This document shows, one piece after another, positions 40,014 through 52,454 of a DNA stretch of 64,000 bases. Position numbers and translations under genes: made by a program. The DNA comes from Actinomucor elegans (lineage: Eukaryota > Mucoromycota > Mucoromycetes > Mucorales > Mucoraceae): contig JAMSLZ010000008.1 of NCBI GenBank assembly GCA_026027325.1, positions 62,001 to 126,000 of the forward strand. Direction: 5' to 3'. The notes under the pieces were generated by a model. The model ran no database searches and was not told where the DNA came from. It worked only from the letters and a program-made list of their open reading frames with translations. How positions within the stretch are numbered: the stretch's first letter is position 1; every line of letters begins with the position of its first letter.

Positions 40014-40858
40014 TCTACTTTACTCGAACAAGATGTATTCAAGAAAGAAAGAGGCCTTTAAATACAAATTCTGATTGATCTTTCCAGTTTTTTTTTTTCC
40101 AGGCGGAGACAATCGGATTGGTCCGACAGACAAAGTACCTTACTTTATCATGACTCATGGAATTTTTATATCAATCCTCTCCAGTCAAATCAACCATGGA
40201 TTGATCAGAGGAGTATTACATCTGATATATGAACAGTATGTGTAGTTTTAGAGACCAACTTAATCTAGTTACAAACAATCTTACGGTAACTATGTTTGAT
40301 TGATTCACAAAAAAAAAAAAAGGGTAAAGTATATCCCAAAGTCTGTCTCAGGACAATAGGAATATTTCAATTATTGTCTCCGGCCGATCGGATCAAGAAG
40401 AACAGGCTTCTAGGCCAACTAAATGCTCTACATTAAAAGATGGTATCACGATGACAATGATGTGAGTGACAACTCTTTATGGTATATGCATATCTCTAAG
40501 TACTGCCACGCGAATCAGACGATCTCTTGCAGCAAGAAATCCCATCAGCTTAAAGAACAAGTTTTTTGATTTGTAATACTTTCTGACACCAAATTTCTTA
40601 GGAGAACTAAAACTTAATCCAGTTTAAATACCGCCATGTACCCGTCTAGAATGTCTATTTCACTAAAGAATAGTATGATTCCCCTGCCAAACAAAAAGAA
40701 AAAGAAGAAACTAGTATGTTTACGCAAGAGATATACTAGTAGTTTTCCCTATTACAGTTATAAAGAAACTGCTTAACAATACGATCGCCTGTATTGGCTT
40801 GCTCAAATATCTATACTTTATTAATGGCTCTCTGTACTGTGGTTTACTGCTTAGGCTA
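40014..40858. other. Intergenic, no supported gene
   Basis: About 0.85 kb between the start of the MFS gene and the 3' end of AAR2, both minus. It should contain the MFS promoter; an A-run lies near 40309. A pair of CGG/CCG-type sites (CTCCGGCCGATCGGATC, near 40378) is the only GC-rich spot. No gene seen. Confidence 0.5.
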
Positions 40859-42265
40859 CTATTCGCTCAAATCTACTATTACTGGAGCATCTTCATCATC
40901 TTCTTCCTCATCATCCTCATCTGGTACTTGCCAATCAAACTTGTTAATGATGAATCGTTTTAGTTTTGTATATCGTGTCACTAGCTTTTGTTCAGATCCT
41001 GGGATATTTCGCTGCAGAGTCTAATCGAGAGACATGAGTCTCTATATATTAAATCACTAGATGTTTCAGTTTACCTTTAGCATGACACTAGTAAAATTGT
41101 TTTCCGATAAAATATCACGATAAAAATCTTCAGGGCATTCATCCAGTTGGAGTTGAAGTACATCTATTTAAATGAAGAGTGAGTATCGTATCTGTGTAGA
41201 TCAGACTACAATTATTACCCATAAAATCAACAAACATGTCAGGCTTCTCTTCAATCAGCTCAGGACAAGAGCATAATAGCTGTACAAGTTGTTTCCATTG
41301 ATTAAATCCAGAAAAATTCTGTGCCATCAGTAAGCAAACAAACGCCAGTTGTATTTCACCGAGCAAGACCTTGTAATCTACTAGAAGTCAGTATAAGGCC
41401 TATATCCATCTCAATTCAATACATACCGTTGTGATATACCTTTTGCAGTAACTCGCGTACCAACCAAGACTTGTCCAAGCTCCATTTTGTCACTTCATCG
41501 CCTGAAGCTCCGGCTGGGAAAGACTTGCGAAGATCAAATGGAGTAAACTCCATACCTTCTTCTTTTTCAACAGCCTTGCCCAATCTCTTATCATTTAGCA
41601 TTATATCCTCATTTTGTGCAATACCTGCAGCTTTATCAGGTAGATGGCTCACTTTGCCATTGTTCGGAAGTACGCGTCTAATAAGTCCAGGGGTGATATA
41701 TCCTGTCAGTTTCTTCCAACGCTCAAGATAGATAGGTGGATCAAGTGGATAAGGTCCCATATTACGATCAAATTCTCGGATATCTATTTCCAAAGTAGAA
41801 TTAGTACTGTTTTCCAACAAGTAAGCTGCACTTACTTGAGCGAATTCGTTCGGTTTGATCGGGATCTAGTTCTGTTTCATCACGCAAGTCTTCAATTTGT
41901 GGATTCCATTCACGTACAAGGATCTATTCAAGTCTATATGAGCTAAAAGGAAGTCGAAAGCAGCGATCTAATACCTCTTTCGATTCAAAAAAATGAAAAA
42001 AGCCTGTTCTGATTCCTTGTACACCTTCTTTACTTGTTGTGCTATAAATTAAAAAGATCGATTAAGTCTATCGATTTTATTTACTGATTCATACTCACGA
42101 AAAGTAAATAAAGTGTAATCCCGGTGGAATGAGTTTTACACCTTTGAAAAGTGGTCCAACAGTCCATGCATTGTAATCAATGCCGAATTCCAAATTGGGT
42201 GGAGCATCTAGAAATAGCATAAAGGCGCCTACATCGAAAAGTTTGTTTGCAAGTTCTTGATTCAT
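40859..42265 (-). CDS. AAR2: U5 snRNP assembly factor AAR2
   Basis: Seven exons (42099-42265, 41975-42041, 41836-41923, 41427-41783, 41219-41377, 41075-41163, 40859-41020) give 362 residues. The N-terminal domain opens with FMLFLDAPPNLEFGIDYN, WTVGPLFKGVKLIPPG and GIRTGFFHFFESKEILVREW, the diagnostic AAR2 core. The helical C-terminal domain contains LLGEIQLAFVCLLMAQNFSG and FEQWK-like QWKQLVQLL. It ends with an acidic tail (DEDDEEEEDDEDAPVIVDLSE-like). AAR2 holds Prp8 in a pre-U5 particle and is later replaced by Brr2, so it acts in spliceosome biogenesis. Length is near the family's usual 350-390. All introns are short and canonical. Confidence 0.92.
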
Positions 42266-42403
42266 TAAAAAAACGCGATAACAAAACGAGATAAAGCGAT
42301 TTGCTTTTTTTAGCCTGTCAATTTTAGAGGATTTCCAATTATTTTGTAAGGGATACCCTATGACTTTTAATCATCTAAACTTTAGACGTACTTAATTCAA
42401 GTA

Positions 42404-42439
<36 letters not shown>

Positions 42440-43212
42440 TATAAAAATGTATATTTATAAGCATAAGCAGTTGATGTAATATAAAAAATTCTGTATAAGA
42501 TCCAACAAAGAAATCAAGGAACTAAGAAACCAAAAAAAAAAAACGCTCTAAATGAACTATTTACCATTAGGCTCAAAATAAAGTTAATTGTAAAGCTTTC
42601 TAAAGGGACTTTTATCAATATTTATCTGTTTATTGTATGAAGATGTGTATCGTAGATGTATTTTTGAGATCGCAAAATTTCGACATGCCACGGCCTAATC
42701 AAAGCAGCTGATACCATTAGAGAAAGCCTTCCCCTTTTCAGTCTCCATGCACCAATGGGTATACCCGCATTAATGATCACTTATACGGAGTACTAAACGG
42801 TATAATCACAGATATCCAATCTAAGTTGCGTAAATCGATTGAGCTTTCGTAATGGCAAATTATTAAGCACTACTTACTACTGGACTGCACATTAGTTATG
42901 TAGACTATCAAGACTTCCAGAAAAAAACAAAGCCCACTAAACGGTTATAGTATGCGTATTCATATGCTAATCAGTGTTAATAAATATATATATACTTTTG
43001 TTACTTTATAGCTATGGAAGAGGATAATTTTTCATTATAATAAGACATAAGCACAAATAAAGAGAGGAAAGCATAGTAGTTTTTATTCATTATGATTTAA
43101 TATGGATGTACAACCACTTTATACCGGCTAAAGTGATAATTGGAGACGAAGATAGTATAGATTAAAAGTAAGAAGTTATGTATGCATGAGATTGAGGCCA
43201 AGTAGACCATAT
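42266..43212. other. Intergenic; upstream region of AAR2
   Basis: About 0.95 kb between the AAR2 start and the 3' end of the PH-domain gene. Its main feature is the T31 run at 42406. No gene seen. Confidence 0.6.
42406..42436 (-). promoter_or_regulatory. Poly(dA) tract upstream of AAR2
   Basis: A run of 31 T on the plus strand, so A31 on the coding strand, about 140 bp upstream of the AAR2 start codon. Long poly(dA:dT) runs in fungal promoters exclude nucleosomes. That role here is inferred from position only. Confidence 0.5.
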
Positions 43213-44091
43213 TTAAAGATGAAAACGCTCTTTGTAAAGCGCAAATGTTGGTGAAGAAGCATCCAGTAAATAAGCATCATGTGTTGTGACCTTATTAGCA
43301 TACCCCATTGTTTCGCTTGAGAGTTCTTCTTCGTCTATCTCTTCTATGATAGTATCATTTGATCTACCGTTACTCGCTTCTATGACTGGTGATGGAAGGC
43401 TAGAGCTTCGAGCTGAAGATGAAGATAGTATATCGTTTTCAAGGCCTGGAATTGCCTCCATTTCAAGTGGTGAGAGTATTACTCCTCTTCTTCGAGATAT
43501 AGATGGTTTCGAACGCCTCAAAGGACGAGGTTGAGGAATCGCTCCTTCTTCGTTAGAATAAATGCTGCTTCCGCTACTTCCACTGCTTCCACTGGTGCTG
43601 CTGCTGCTAAGGCTCGATACAGTAAGTGTGCGCAATAGATAAGTGGAACTGTGCTCAGTCTCAGGGATTGAGAAAGGAAAAGAGATAGTTGCTGGTTGTA
43701 CAATTTGGAATCCTTGTTCATCGTCCTGAAAGCAGCACACTAATCTTGATAACCGGAGATTAATAGCGGCTACCCAGGCCTCCAGTTCGAATTCAGAGTG
43801 ACATTCAATCGTCCAAGTCTTTTGCTGCTGCTTTTTACTAGATCGATGGTTTTGAAAGTATAAAGTGGGCTCCAATCGAAAGGTAAAAGGATGATTAGGT
43901 ATATCAACTATCACAACTCGAGCAATATCGCGCAGATTAATTGTTCGAGAAGCAATGGCGGAATACTCGTCTTTATAATATCTTAGTTCAGAAGCGAGTA
44001 GAATGAAAAAGCGTGATTGCCACCTTGACGTTCCAAATGTTGTATTGGTCGATAATTTTGATAGCCATCCAGAGCACGGTGTTGCATTCAT
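43213..44091 (-). CDS. PH-domain protein
   Basis: A single exon of 292 residues. A pleckstrin-homology domain fills about residues 5-113. It starts CSGWLSKLS, runs through WQSRFFILLASELRYYKDE and TFRLEPTLYFQNHR, and ends with the C-terminal helix bearing the invariant Trp (ELEAWVAAINLRLSRL). The remainder is low-complexity, with Ser/Gly runs, a basic patch (RRSKPSISRRRG) and an acidic DTIIEEIDEEE segment; it is probably disordered and phosphorylated. PH domains bind phosphoinositides or proteins at membranes. Conserved basic residues after strand 1 are few here, so lipid binding is uncertain. I recognise no specific orthologue. The ATG follows an AT-rich leader of about 160 bp from the T30/GC-rich promoter block. 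Confidence 0.85.
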   Translation of the reverse strand: MNATPCSGWLSKLSTNTTFGTSRWQSRFFILLASELRYYKDEYSAIASRTINLRDIARVVIVDIPNHPFTFRLEPTLYFQNHRSSKKQQQKTWTIECHSEFELEAWVAAINLRLSRLVCCFQDDEQGFQIVQPATISFPFSIPETEHSSTYLLRTLTVSSLSSSSTSGSSGSSGSSIYSNEEGAIPQPRPLRRSKPSISRRRGVILSPLEMEAIPGLENDILSSSSARSSSLPSPVIEASNGRSNDTIIEEIDEEELSSETMGYANKVTTHDAYLLDASSPTFALYKERFHL

Positions 44092-44253
44092 ACTATGTAT
44101 TAACGGGTATTATGGAGAAAAAAAAAGAAAATAAATCTAAAAGAAATAATAGCTGTATTTATACCAAATCAAAGATATTGGAATCTGGAACCTTTAATTT
44201 CTTATTGTATTGGCTTGGGCTCGAGCCGTGATACCGCGCCACCGTCTTGGCAT

Positions 44254-44290
<37 letters not shown>

Positions 44291-45711
44291 AATAGGCATT
44301 AAGAATACAAATTGAATGGAATTTTAAAGCACATATGGAAGCAGGGCATCAAGGCACATATATATAATATACTTGGTTTTGATCAAACAAACAAAAAATA
44401 TTTGATTATTATAATGTTTACAAAAGCTTCCAGCCTCTTTCATTAATTACATTACTAATTAAAGTAATTGGTTCTTTGAAGCCCAGGCCCAGAATCCATG
44501 AAAAGATAATTTAACCATTATTTTAGTGTCAGTTCCGTACTGACTGAGGGATTACATATTGAAGCTACGTGTAACACTTTATTGATGATCTTTGATTTTG
44601 GGGTTAAGTACAGTCAATCCGAAAAGTAAAGCCGCTGTTCGCTTGATCTAAAAAAGAAGTTGTGTTATTTCGACCATTGATTTTTATTTTATTTATTGAA
44701 ACACTTGTGGAGCGCAGGAGATATAGCATTAGAATGTCGATATTTAAAACACTACAGAATGAAGCGTGATACTATAGTAATCTATACAGGCCTACGCAAA
44801 TCTAATTTTTTTTTAGCATTATTGCTTATATGATTGTATCATGTTTAATTGTGCCTTAAAGATTGTATTTATGATTGGTACTTTAATGCTTATAAATGAA
44901 CATTAATATTTATCCATAAGTAAATGTCAGGTATAAAAGAAGCGTAGTAACTTGTTGTGGTTAAACTTTAGATTCGCCTCTTTAAGTTGATATCATAATG
45001 TTTGACAAAGGAATCATTCCCGCTGTAGTTTCGCTCGGATGATATCGCCTTCATCAATTTCAACAGCACCATCTTGCTTAGTTTCAAATCGATTGAAAAC
45101 TTGGCTTTGATTTTTCAATAGTTGCATCAACTTGGCCATCAAATCAAACGTACACAATTATTTGGTTTGTGGTTGGTAAAAAGTTGATATCTCACAAGAT
45201 TGGAACTGTTCATGGGCGTAGCTTTTACGGTTATTGTTCAGACGAACTATTGGATAAAGTCATTATGGTTTGCACAAGACGAATTTCAAAAGCTAGGACT
45301 TTGGCCAAGTTCTCGGCAATGCAATTTAATAGAAATCACTCGTGCTCTTCCCCAAGAATACGGTGCTAATCTGGGACAAGTAAAAGTAAGCAATGTAAAT
45401 ATGACTTCATTTTTTGGATTGACTCTACTAAAACTTGACCTTGATCTTGACCTTGGCACAAGCAGAAAGTCGAGACTGGCTTTTCAGCTATAGTCTTAGA
45501 TTATCATAATATAGATTATATCATACAGAGTCAAGTCTTGAATGGCAAAGCAGTAAAGATCTACCTCAAACCAGCAGTAATTTAGCGTATATTGAAAGAA
45601 GCGGTTTATTACAAAGGTAAGACTTGAACACGCGTTTAACGCCATAAAGAACTGTTTTTCAGCTGAGGATATATATATTATAATTACTTTTTCATTATTT
45701 ACAGTGGAATC
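44092..45711. other. Intergenic; upstream region of the PH-domain gene
   Basis: About 1.6 kb. It holds a GC-rich block plus T30 run (44205-44287) near the PH gene. Around 45010-45160 (minus) and 45169-45493 (plus) there are short stretches that read like protein but give no family. They may be remains of decayed genes. No intact gene can be supported. Confidence 0.5.
44205..44287 (-). promoter_or_regulatory. Poly(dA) tract plus GC/CCAAT block upstream of PH gene
   Basis: On the coding (minus) strand: A30, then about 45 bases of unusually GC-rich DNA with a palindromic GGCTCGAGCC, then AAGCCAATAC, a CCAAT-box-like site. It lies 115-195 bp upstream of the start codon. This resembles a core promoter region; the role is inferred from position and base content. 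Confidence 0.5.
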
Positions 45712-47895
45712 TTAGAGCTCTGTGTGTTTCAAATTGGCAGGCACATGGTGGTAATGCTCAAGATCTTCATTATACTCTAATTTACCCTCTTTGGTCAAGT
45801 TGTTTACGTGAAAGGATGGATTATCACTAATCAGTAAATGTCAGTATTTGACCAGATACTCATTCAATATACTTACGCGTTGAGTTTGACGGTTACTTCA
45901 GTCAGGTTTAAACCGAGGGCATTTGTGATGAATTCACCCACTTGCGTGTTTTCGTGGCTGCCAATCAAATATTCGGAGCCGTGACCATATGCATACAGGT
46001 TAACATCCACTCCACTATGACCATGAGTAGCCCACTATAAAGAATGATGGTAAATACAGTGACATATAGTTAGTTTCCACTTGGCACTTACACCCAGTTG
46101 TGCACGGATAGAGACCATTTGAGCCATATAATGATCAAGCGTCTTTGTTGAAGAAGAAGTCTTTGATAATTCCTTGATTTCATTGTCAGTAGCATCTAAT
46201 ATGCCTAGACCTTCTTTCAAGATGGTGTCTACGATAAAATCTCGCGTAATGCTCTCTTCTGATTTGATCTTATTAGCCAGTTGTATAGTTGAACTCTTGA
46301 CATGAGTTAAAACATCGGGATACCTAGAGAGCTATCAACAATAGTTCAACTAGATTGATATTAGCTTACCAAAGATACTCGGGATAGCTTTTGGATACTT
46401 GTCTAGCCAAAGAAAGCCCACCTGTTTCATGATCACTAGTAGAGATCATGATGGTATCTGGGTGCTCATCAACGTACTTGGTCACTAACTCTATAGTATT
46501 CTGATATTCCAGTATCTCATGCACGTGCGTTGCAGCATCGTTTCTACAAGCTTGGTTATTAAGCAGTATAATTGGCGTTTTAAGCCACTTACGAATGAGC
46601 AGCCATATCGATTCGACTGCCTTCAATCATCAAAAAGAAGCCCTTTTCCTTGTCTTGAGTTGCTTTGAAGAGTATATCCAACGCTTTCTTGGACATTTCC
46701 GTCAAGCTAGGCTCTTTCTTCTCATCTCTATCAATCTCATATGACATATGCTATAGAGAAAACGAGTTAACGTCATATAGTTTCTATGTATAATATGAAT
46801 ATTTACATCGGATGAAAATAAACTTATAGCCGGTAAAACGTTTTCATCCGCTGGTAGGCTATCAAAGCTTGTTCTATCATTATACATGACTGTCGTCCAA
46901 TTATAAGATGCTTTTGCTTCATCCAATAAATTACGAGCATCTGACCTGCAGCCACCACGTTCAGATTTTGGTAAAAAATGACAGTAGCCGCCTCCAAACA
47001 TCAAGTCTACTGAGCGTCCCAATGGATTCTCTCCAATCTGCTGTCTAGCGATAGCGTTTTCATTGTCTCTATCTTGTACATGCGCGGAAAATGAAGCCGG
47101 GGTTGCATGTGTGATACGAGAAGTAGCTACAAGTCCAGTCAACATACCCTGTAAGTGTTTAGCAGATTCCAACACCGTGCCGCAAGGATTTCGTTTTGGT
47201 CCAACTAACATAGCAGTATGTAAGTTTCAATATTGACAAATTGCAGCTATTTCATACCTCCAACCGCACCATTGTATGTTTTCATATTGCAACTAAAAGC
47301 AGTAGCTCCAGCAGCACTATCAGTAACTAAGGTAGATGAACTTCTGGTTCTAGATTGTCCAACATGAATCTTATCCAACGGCATCTGGAAGTCATAGGGC
47401 TGATTATTTGTAAACTGATAATATGTTCTAGCAAAAGATACTGATGCAGGCCCAAGACCGTCACTGATCATCATAATAACGTTCTTTGGCTTTTGAGATG
47501 GCGTTTTACTAGCAAACCGAGTTGATTGTTGGCCTAATCACTGATTAATAACAAAAGAGGGATATATATATATATGCAAAAAAATAGGAGTGCTTACTGA
47601 ATAGCAAAGTGCTATGGTCGGGCTTATCTTCTGTAGTTCTGAAGCTCATCACAATGGCTATCCCAATTACTGACAATACAGTAGCTACACAGCCGCCAAT
47701 AATCCATTTACGATAGCGAGACTAAACCATTCTATTAGTATGTTTAATCAAGAAAGGCGGATAGATATTTACAGTGCAAGAAGGTCGTTTCTCATTTGGA
47801 ATCCAGTTATTATCCAAGGAGATATCTTCATTAAAGTCTTGATCGTCTGATGAAGACCTTGTTGTGTTGTTTGAATTTAAGAGTGGTTCACTCAT
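45712..47895 (-). CDS. PHO8: Vacuolar-type alkaline phosphatase
   Basis: Nine exons (47773-47895, 47598-47721, 47258-47533, 46807-47204, 46593-46750, 46370-46543, 46092-46323, 45877-46034, 45712-45826) give 585 residues. A cytosolic N-tail of about 45 residues precedes one membrane anchor (WIIGGCVATVLSVIGIAIVM), giving a type II topology as in yeast Pho8. Catalytic motifs are MMISDGLGP (metal-binding Asp), TDSAAGATAFSC (the Ser nucleophile, near 155), MIEGSRIDMAAHSND, STSDHETGGLS (near 392) and THGHSGVDV. The enzyme hydrolyses phosphomonoesters in the vacuole lumen using two Zn and one Mg. The C-terminus lacks a second hydrophobic segment, so it is not GPI-anchored. All metal ligands I would expect are present. 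Confidence 0.93.
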
Positions 47896-48722
47896 TTAAT
47901 AGTATTGGAAACAAGAAGAAAAGGGTTCTTCAATAGAGAAAAATGTTCTAAATTAAAAGAAGCACTCGGAGATGGAAAGCAGAAATCATCCACTCGTCGA
48001 TCTTTTATTGTTATACTTACTATTTTAAGTAAGAGATTGGTCTATCACTTTTTTGATAGAGCATTTAGAGCAGTACTATTAATATTTAAAAGTTATATAT
48101 ATTCCTTTACTATCAGCTAGACACCAGCAATAGTGCACCGACATGTTTCTGTAATGAATCAATCAAAAACAGAGTCTGGCTACATATACTTTCTGTATAT
48201 GTACCTTTTTCACGAAAAAGGCTTCGTGCAACAATAACATAAATGAAACTAAAGCCTAACCAAGTTGTACGTCATGAAAGTAACAAAACGTTTGTTCTAG
48301 GAGCTAGTCTATCTCTAAGCCTCCGAAAGAAGGGTCCCCAAAGGATTTATCTTGCTTTTCAAATGAAACACGAATGTTATGCGTTAAAACGCTAGAAGAA
48401 TAGATGGGTCAGTTCGGGAGCTTCTGTATGTTCCAATATCAGAACTTTAATATATACAGGGCCCTCTTTTCATTTCGCGCCTTTTAAACACTAATATCAG
48501 AATGCACGCATTTTCACTGCGTACGGGCGCCGTAGACATGGCATTTGCACTTCTAACCTAAGGCGAAAAAAAAAAGTATGTTTTATGACAATGAAATTTG
48601 TGATATCTCGCTTAGCTCACCATGCGAGAGAGTGCAGCTTCTTGCTTTATTCTTGTATCGAATAAATATAATCATTTAACTTGTAAAAATGTTATAGATT
48701 AACGAATGTGAGCATTCATTAA

Positions 48723-48750
48723 ACAAAAGCGGTTACATCGTCGCTTTTGT
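48723..48750. repeat. Short perfect inverted repeat
   Basis: ACAAAAGCG, a 10-base loop, then CGCTTTTGT: a 9-bp perfect stem directly abutting repeat copy 8. It could be a terminator-like or cruciform element, or chance. Confidence 0.6.
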
Positions 48751-48823
48751 ATCAGATGTAGTGACTCATTTTGAATATGAATTGCTAATCAGATGCGACA
48801 TTTGACAAAGAATCAAAGAGATC
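48751..48823 (-). repeat. Dispersed repeat, copy 8
   Basis: On the minus strand: GATCTCTTTGATTC, then TCAAATGTCGCATCTGATTA, a spacer, ATATTCAAAATGAG and CACTACATCTGAT. It has the best-conserved core of all copies. Confidence 0.7.
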
Positions 48824-49759
48824 ACACAAGTGGCAGTGTGCCTTGCCAACTGTCTGAAATTTAAATTATTATAATTTCGAGAGCTTAAAGGTCAGATTTA
48901 CTACTTACAAACTCAAGTCATGCTGTAAAAGATAATACATACAAATTGAAAATGCGGATAATCAGTATAAAACTCTGAAAATTGAATTCCCTTTCGAATG
49001 ATATATATTATGTAAAATGAACAAAAGGTAAACCATGATTTAAAGTTCAAAAATACTATTCTGGCAAAATTGGATTTCTTTTGATGGTGCCAATGTACCC
49101 TTTCATATGAACGCTTCAAGTATACTCTATGGCGTATATTTCTTGTTTTTTTTTAAAAGTTTTAACATAATTTATGGTCATGCTACGTTTAATTCAACTA
49201 TTTTTTAGGTTTTTGTCGATGAAGCCAAGGGTATACGAATTCGATCGCCGTCGCTCCTTCTTTTTTCCATGAAATAAAAATAAAAAAAGATATCTACCTA
49301 AAATAGAGATATATTAACGGAGAGGATGGCGAATGCAATTATGCTCTCCAAAAGATTAATTCATTTTGCGGATAACTAATTTCCATCCTGATTAATACAA
49401 ATTTTGTAATGGCATGAAGGAAAGGTGCACTCCAAAGTGCAAAAATGCTGTACATTTAAAGTTCTCTAAAAGTTTTTTTTAAAGAAAGGGAAACTAAAAA
49501 GAGATACTTGGTTTTATGTATTTACAGAAATCCAACATATAACCTCTGTTCATTACTGTTCTATACATTATAATATGAGTGATGGAGTTTAGCTAGGGGA
49601 GTGATGGTGGCACTAATATTTAATCACAGATATCCAATGAACAGCACCTCACAATGGAGGCCGCCTTAAAGAACGAAGGAATAAGTGTGGCTTGCGCTTA
49701 ATTGTTCTGGAAAATAGCATAAGCATTTTTTTTCTCTCTTTCACCTTTATTCACACATA

Positions 49760-50870
<1,111 letters not shown>

Positions 50871-52454
50871 CATTCATATATATAACCAGATGATAATAAA
50901 AAGAAACAAACATGCATAGAACATAGATCTCCCTGCTTTAGATTAATGACATTACTTTATGTTGAGCATTATACAATTGTATCAAAATGTGACCATCAAT
51001 AAGACTGCATCTAGTCAAATATATATTTTGATAAGTTAAATTTCATCCTTGATTTTCGGACAGAAATACTGTCTGGTTATCGATTCTAAACCAGCATATA
51101 ATAAATGTAATAGCAGAGTTTATACAGGGTCTGTTTCTACTTTGAATGGCACGCAGTTCATATTATTATTTCTCCATTGAGATCATATAGTTTGTTTTCA
51201 TAAAGCTTAAATATATATTAATAATGCCAACGAATGAAGCAAAAATAGCCACCACCATTATTAGAGGACGAAATTGGAAAAAGGCTCTTGTTACATTTAG
51301 TGTAAGCAGAGCATGCGTTTATGAATAAGCTGTAAGATATCATGGGCTTCATCTCCCCTCTGATGCAGGCTTGGCTTAGAGAAGTTGTTTTACCTCTTGT
51401 CCGACAAAAAGAAATGTAATTATAAGTTCAACAAGTTCAACAAGTACGAAAAGTGTGATAAGACGCCGAACAGATCTTTTATTTTATCTTAAGACAGACC
51501 TTAAGCTGGCTATAGCCGAGTTCAAGAATGACTCTAAAAAACAAACTAAAGCCATTGACATCAATAAATGTTTCCAGGGCATGAGCTGTTTGCTTGGTGA
51601 CAGCAGAAAGATTATGTCGATAACTTGGACAAGTAAATATTATGAGTAAAGTTAAATAGCGCCTGATTCCATGACCTATGTAGTCCCTCTTCATCAGAAA
51701 TTCCTGAAGCTATAACAGCCCGGTTTCAACCTCTAGTGAAGATTTTGAATTTCACCACTATTCCTATCATTGAAGTCCAGTATATATCTCTATGAACTCC
51801 TCCATCAATCCCGTGCTCATCAATGCTCTTTCATCAATACTCTTCTGTATTTTCTAAACTAATCCAGCGCTTCCAGTCTTCCAACTGACTATCATTTTGG
51901 CCATTAGTGTTCGTGGCTGTTCAGAGGAATGTGATACACCACCTTTTGGAAAAGTTTATAACGTTTTCACATCTAGTTTAGAACAAAAAGAGTAGTCTTT
52001 TCGTCAAGGGGTATAAATCAATTCACTACTTTGACCGTATTAACTTTATATATTTAAGAAAATTGTTCCGACCGAGTTACATGCAATAATACTGCAACAA
52101 ATAAAAGATTATTTAATGATATGCAAAGCTAAGCCAACCAAAGTTTCTTATCCAAACAACCATAATAAAAGTGCTTCAAATGCTGGATTCATCCATGGCA
52201 GTTTTCGACAGAGGCATACCTGGGCCCTTCCAAGATTGCTGCCTTTTAGGGTAACAGAGCCTTGGGTGTATGCTCTCTATGAAACCCTTCAGCTTTGAGA
52301 GCAGTTATTTGGTGAGGTTCAAGAAAGATAACCAAAACAGAAAAAATAAATAAAATTCTATGTCGGCTGCTACCGTCATCAAAGTAACTATATTATAGAA
52401 GCATATGGTTAGAGATATAGAAATTTTGCATTATATACATCAATCTGTTACTTA

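Larger units (their letters stand above)
47896..49759. other. Divergent intergenic region with repeat copy 8
   Basis: About 1.9 kb between the phosphatase start (minus) and KRR1 start (plus). It holds repeat copy 8 (48751) and a small perfect hairpin (48723). No gene seen; a 71-residue plus frame at 47905-48120 is low complexity. Confidence 0.6.

Noticed and set aside
40378..40400. CGG/CCG-type site as a zinc-cluster binding site for the MFS gene
   Set aside because: One imperfect site without a known factor; too little to call a regulatory element.
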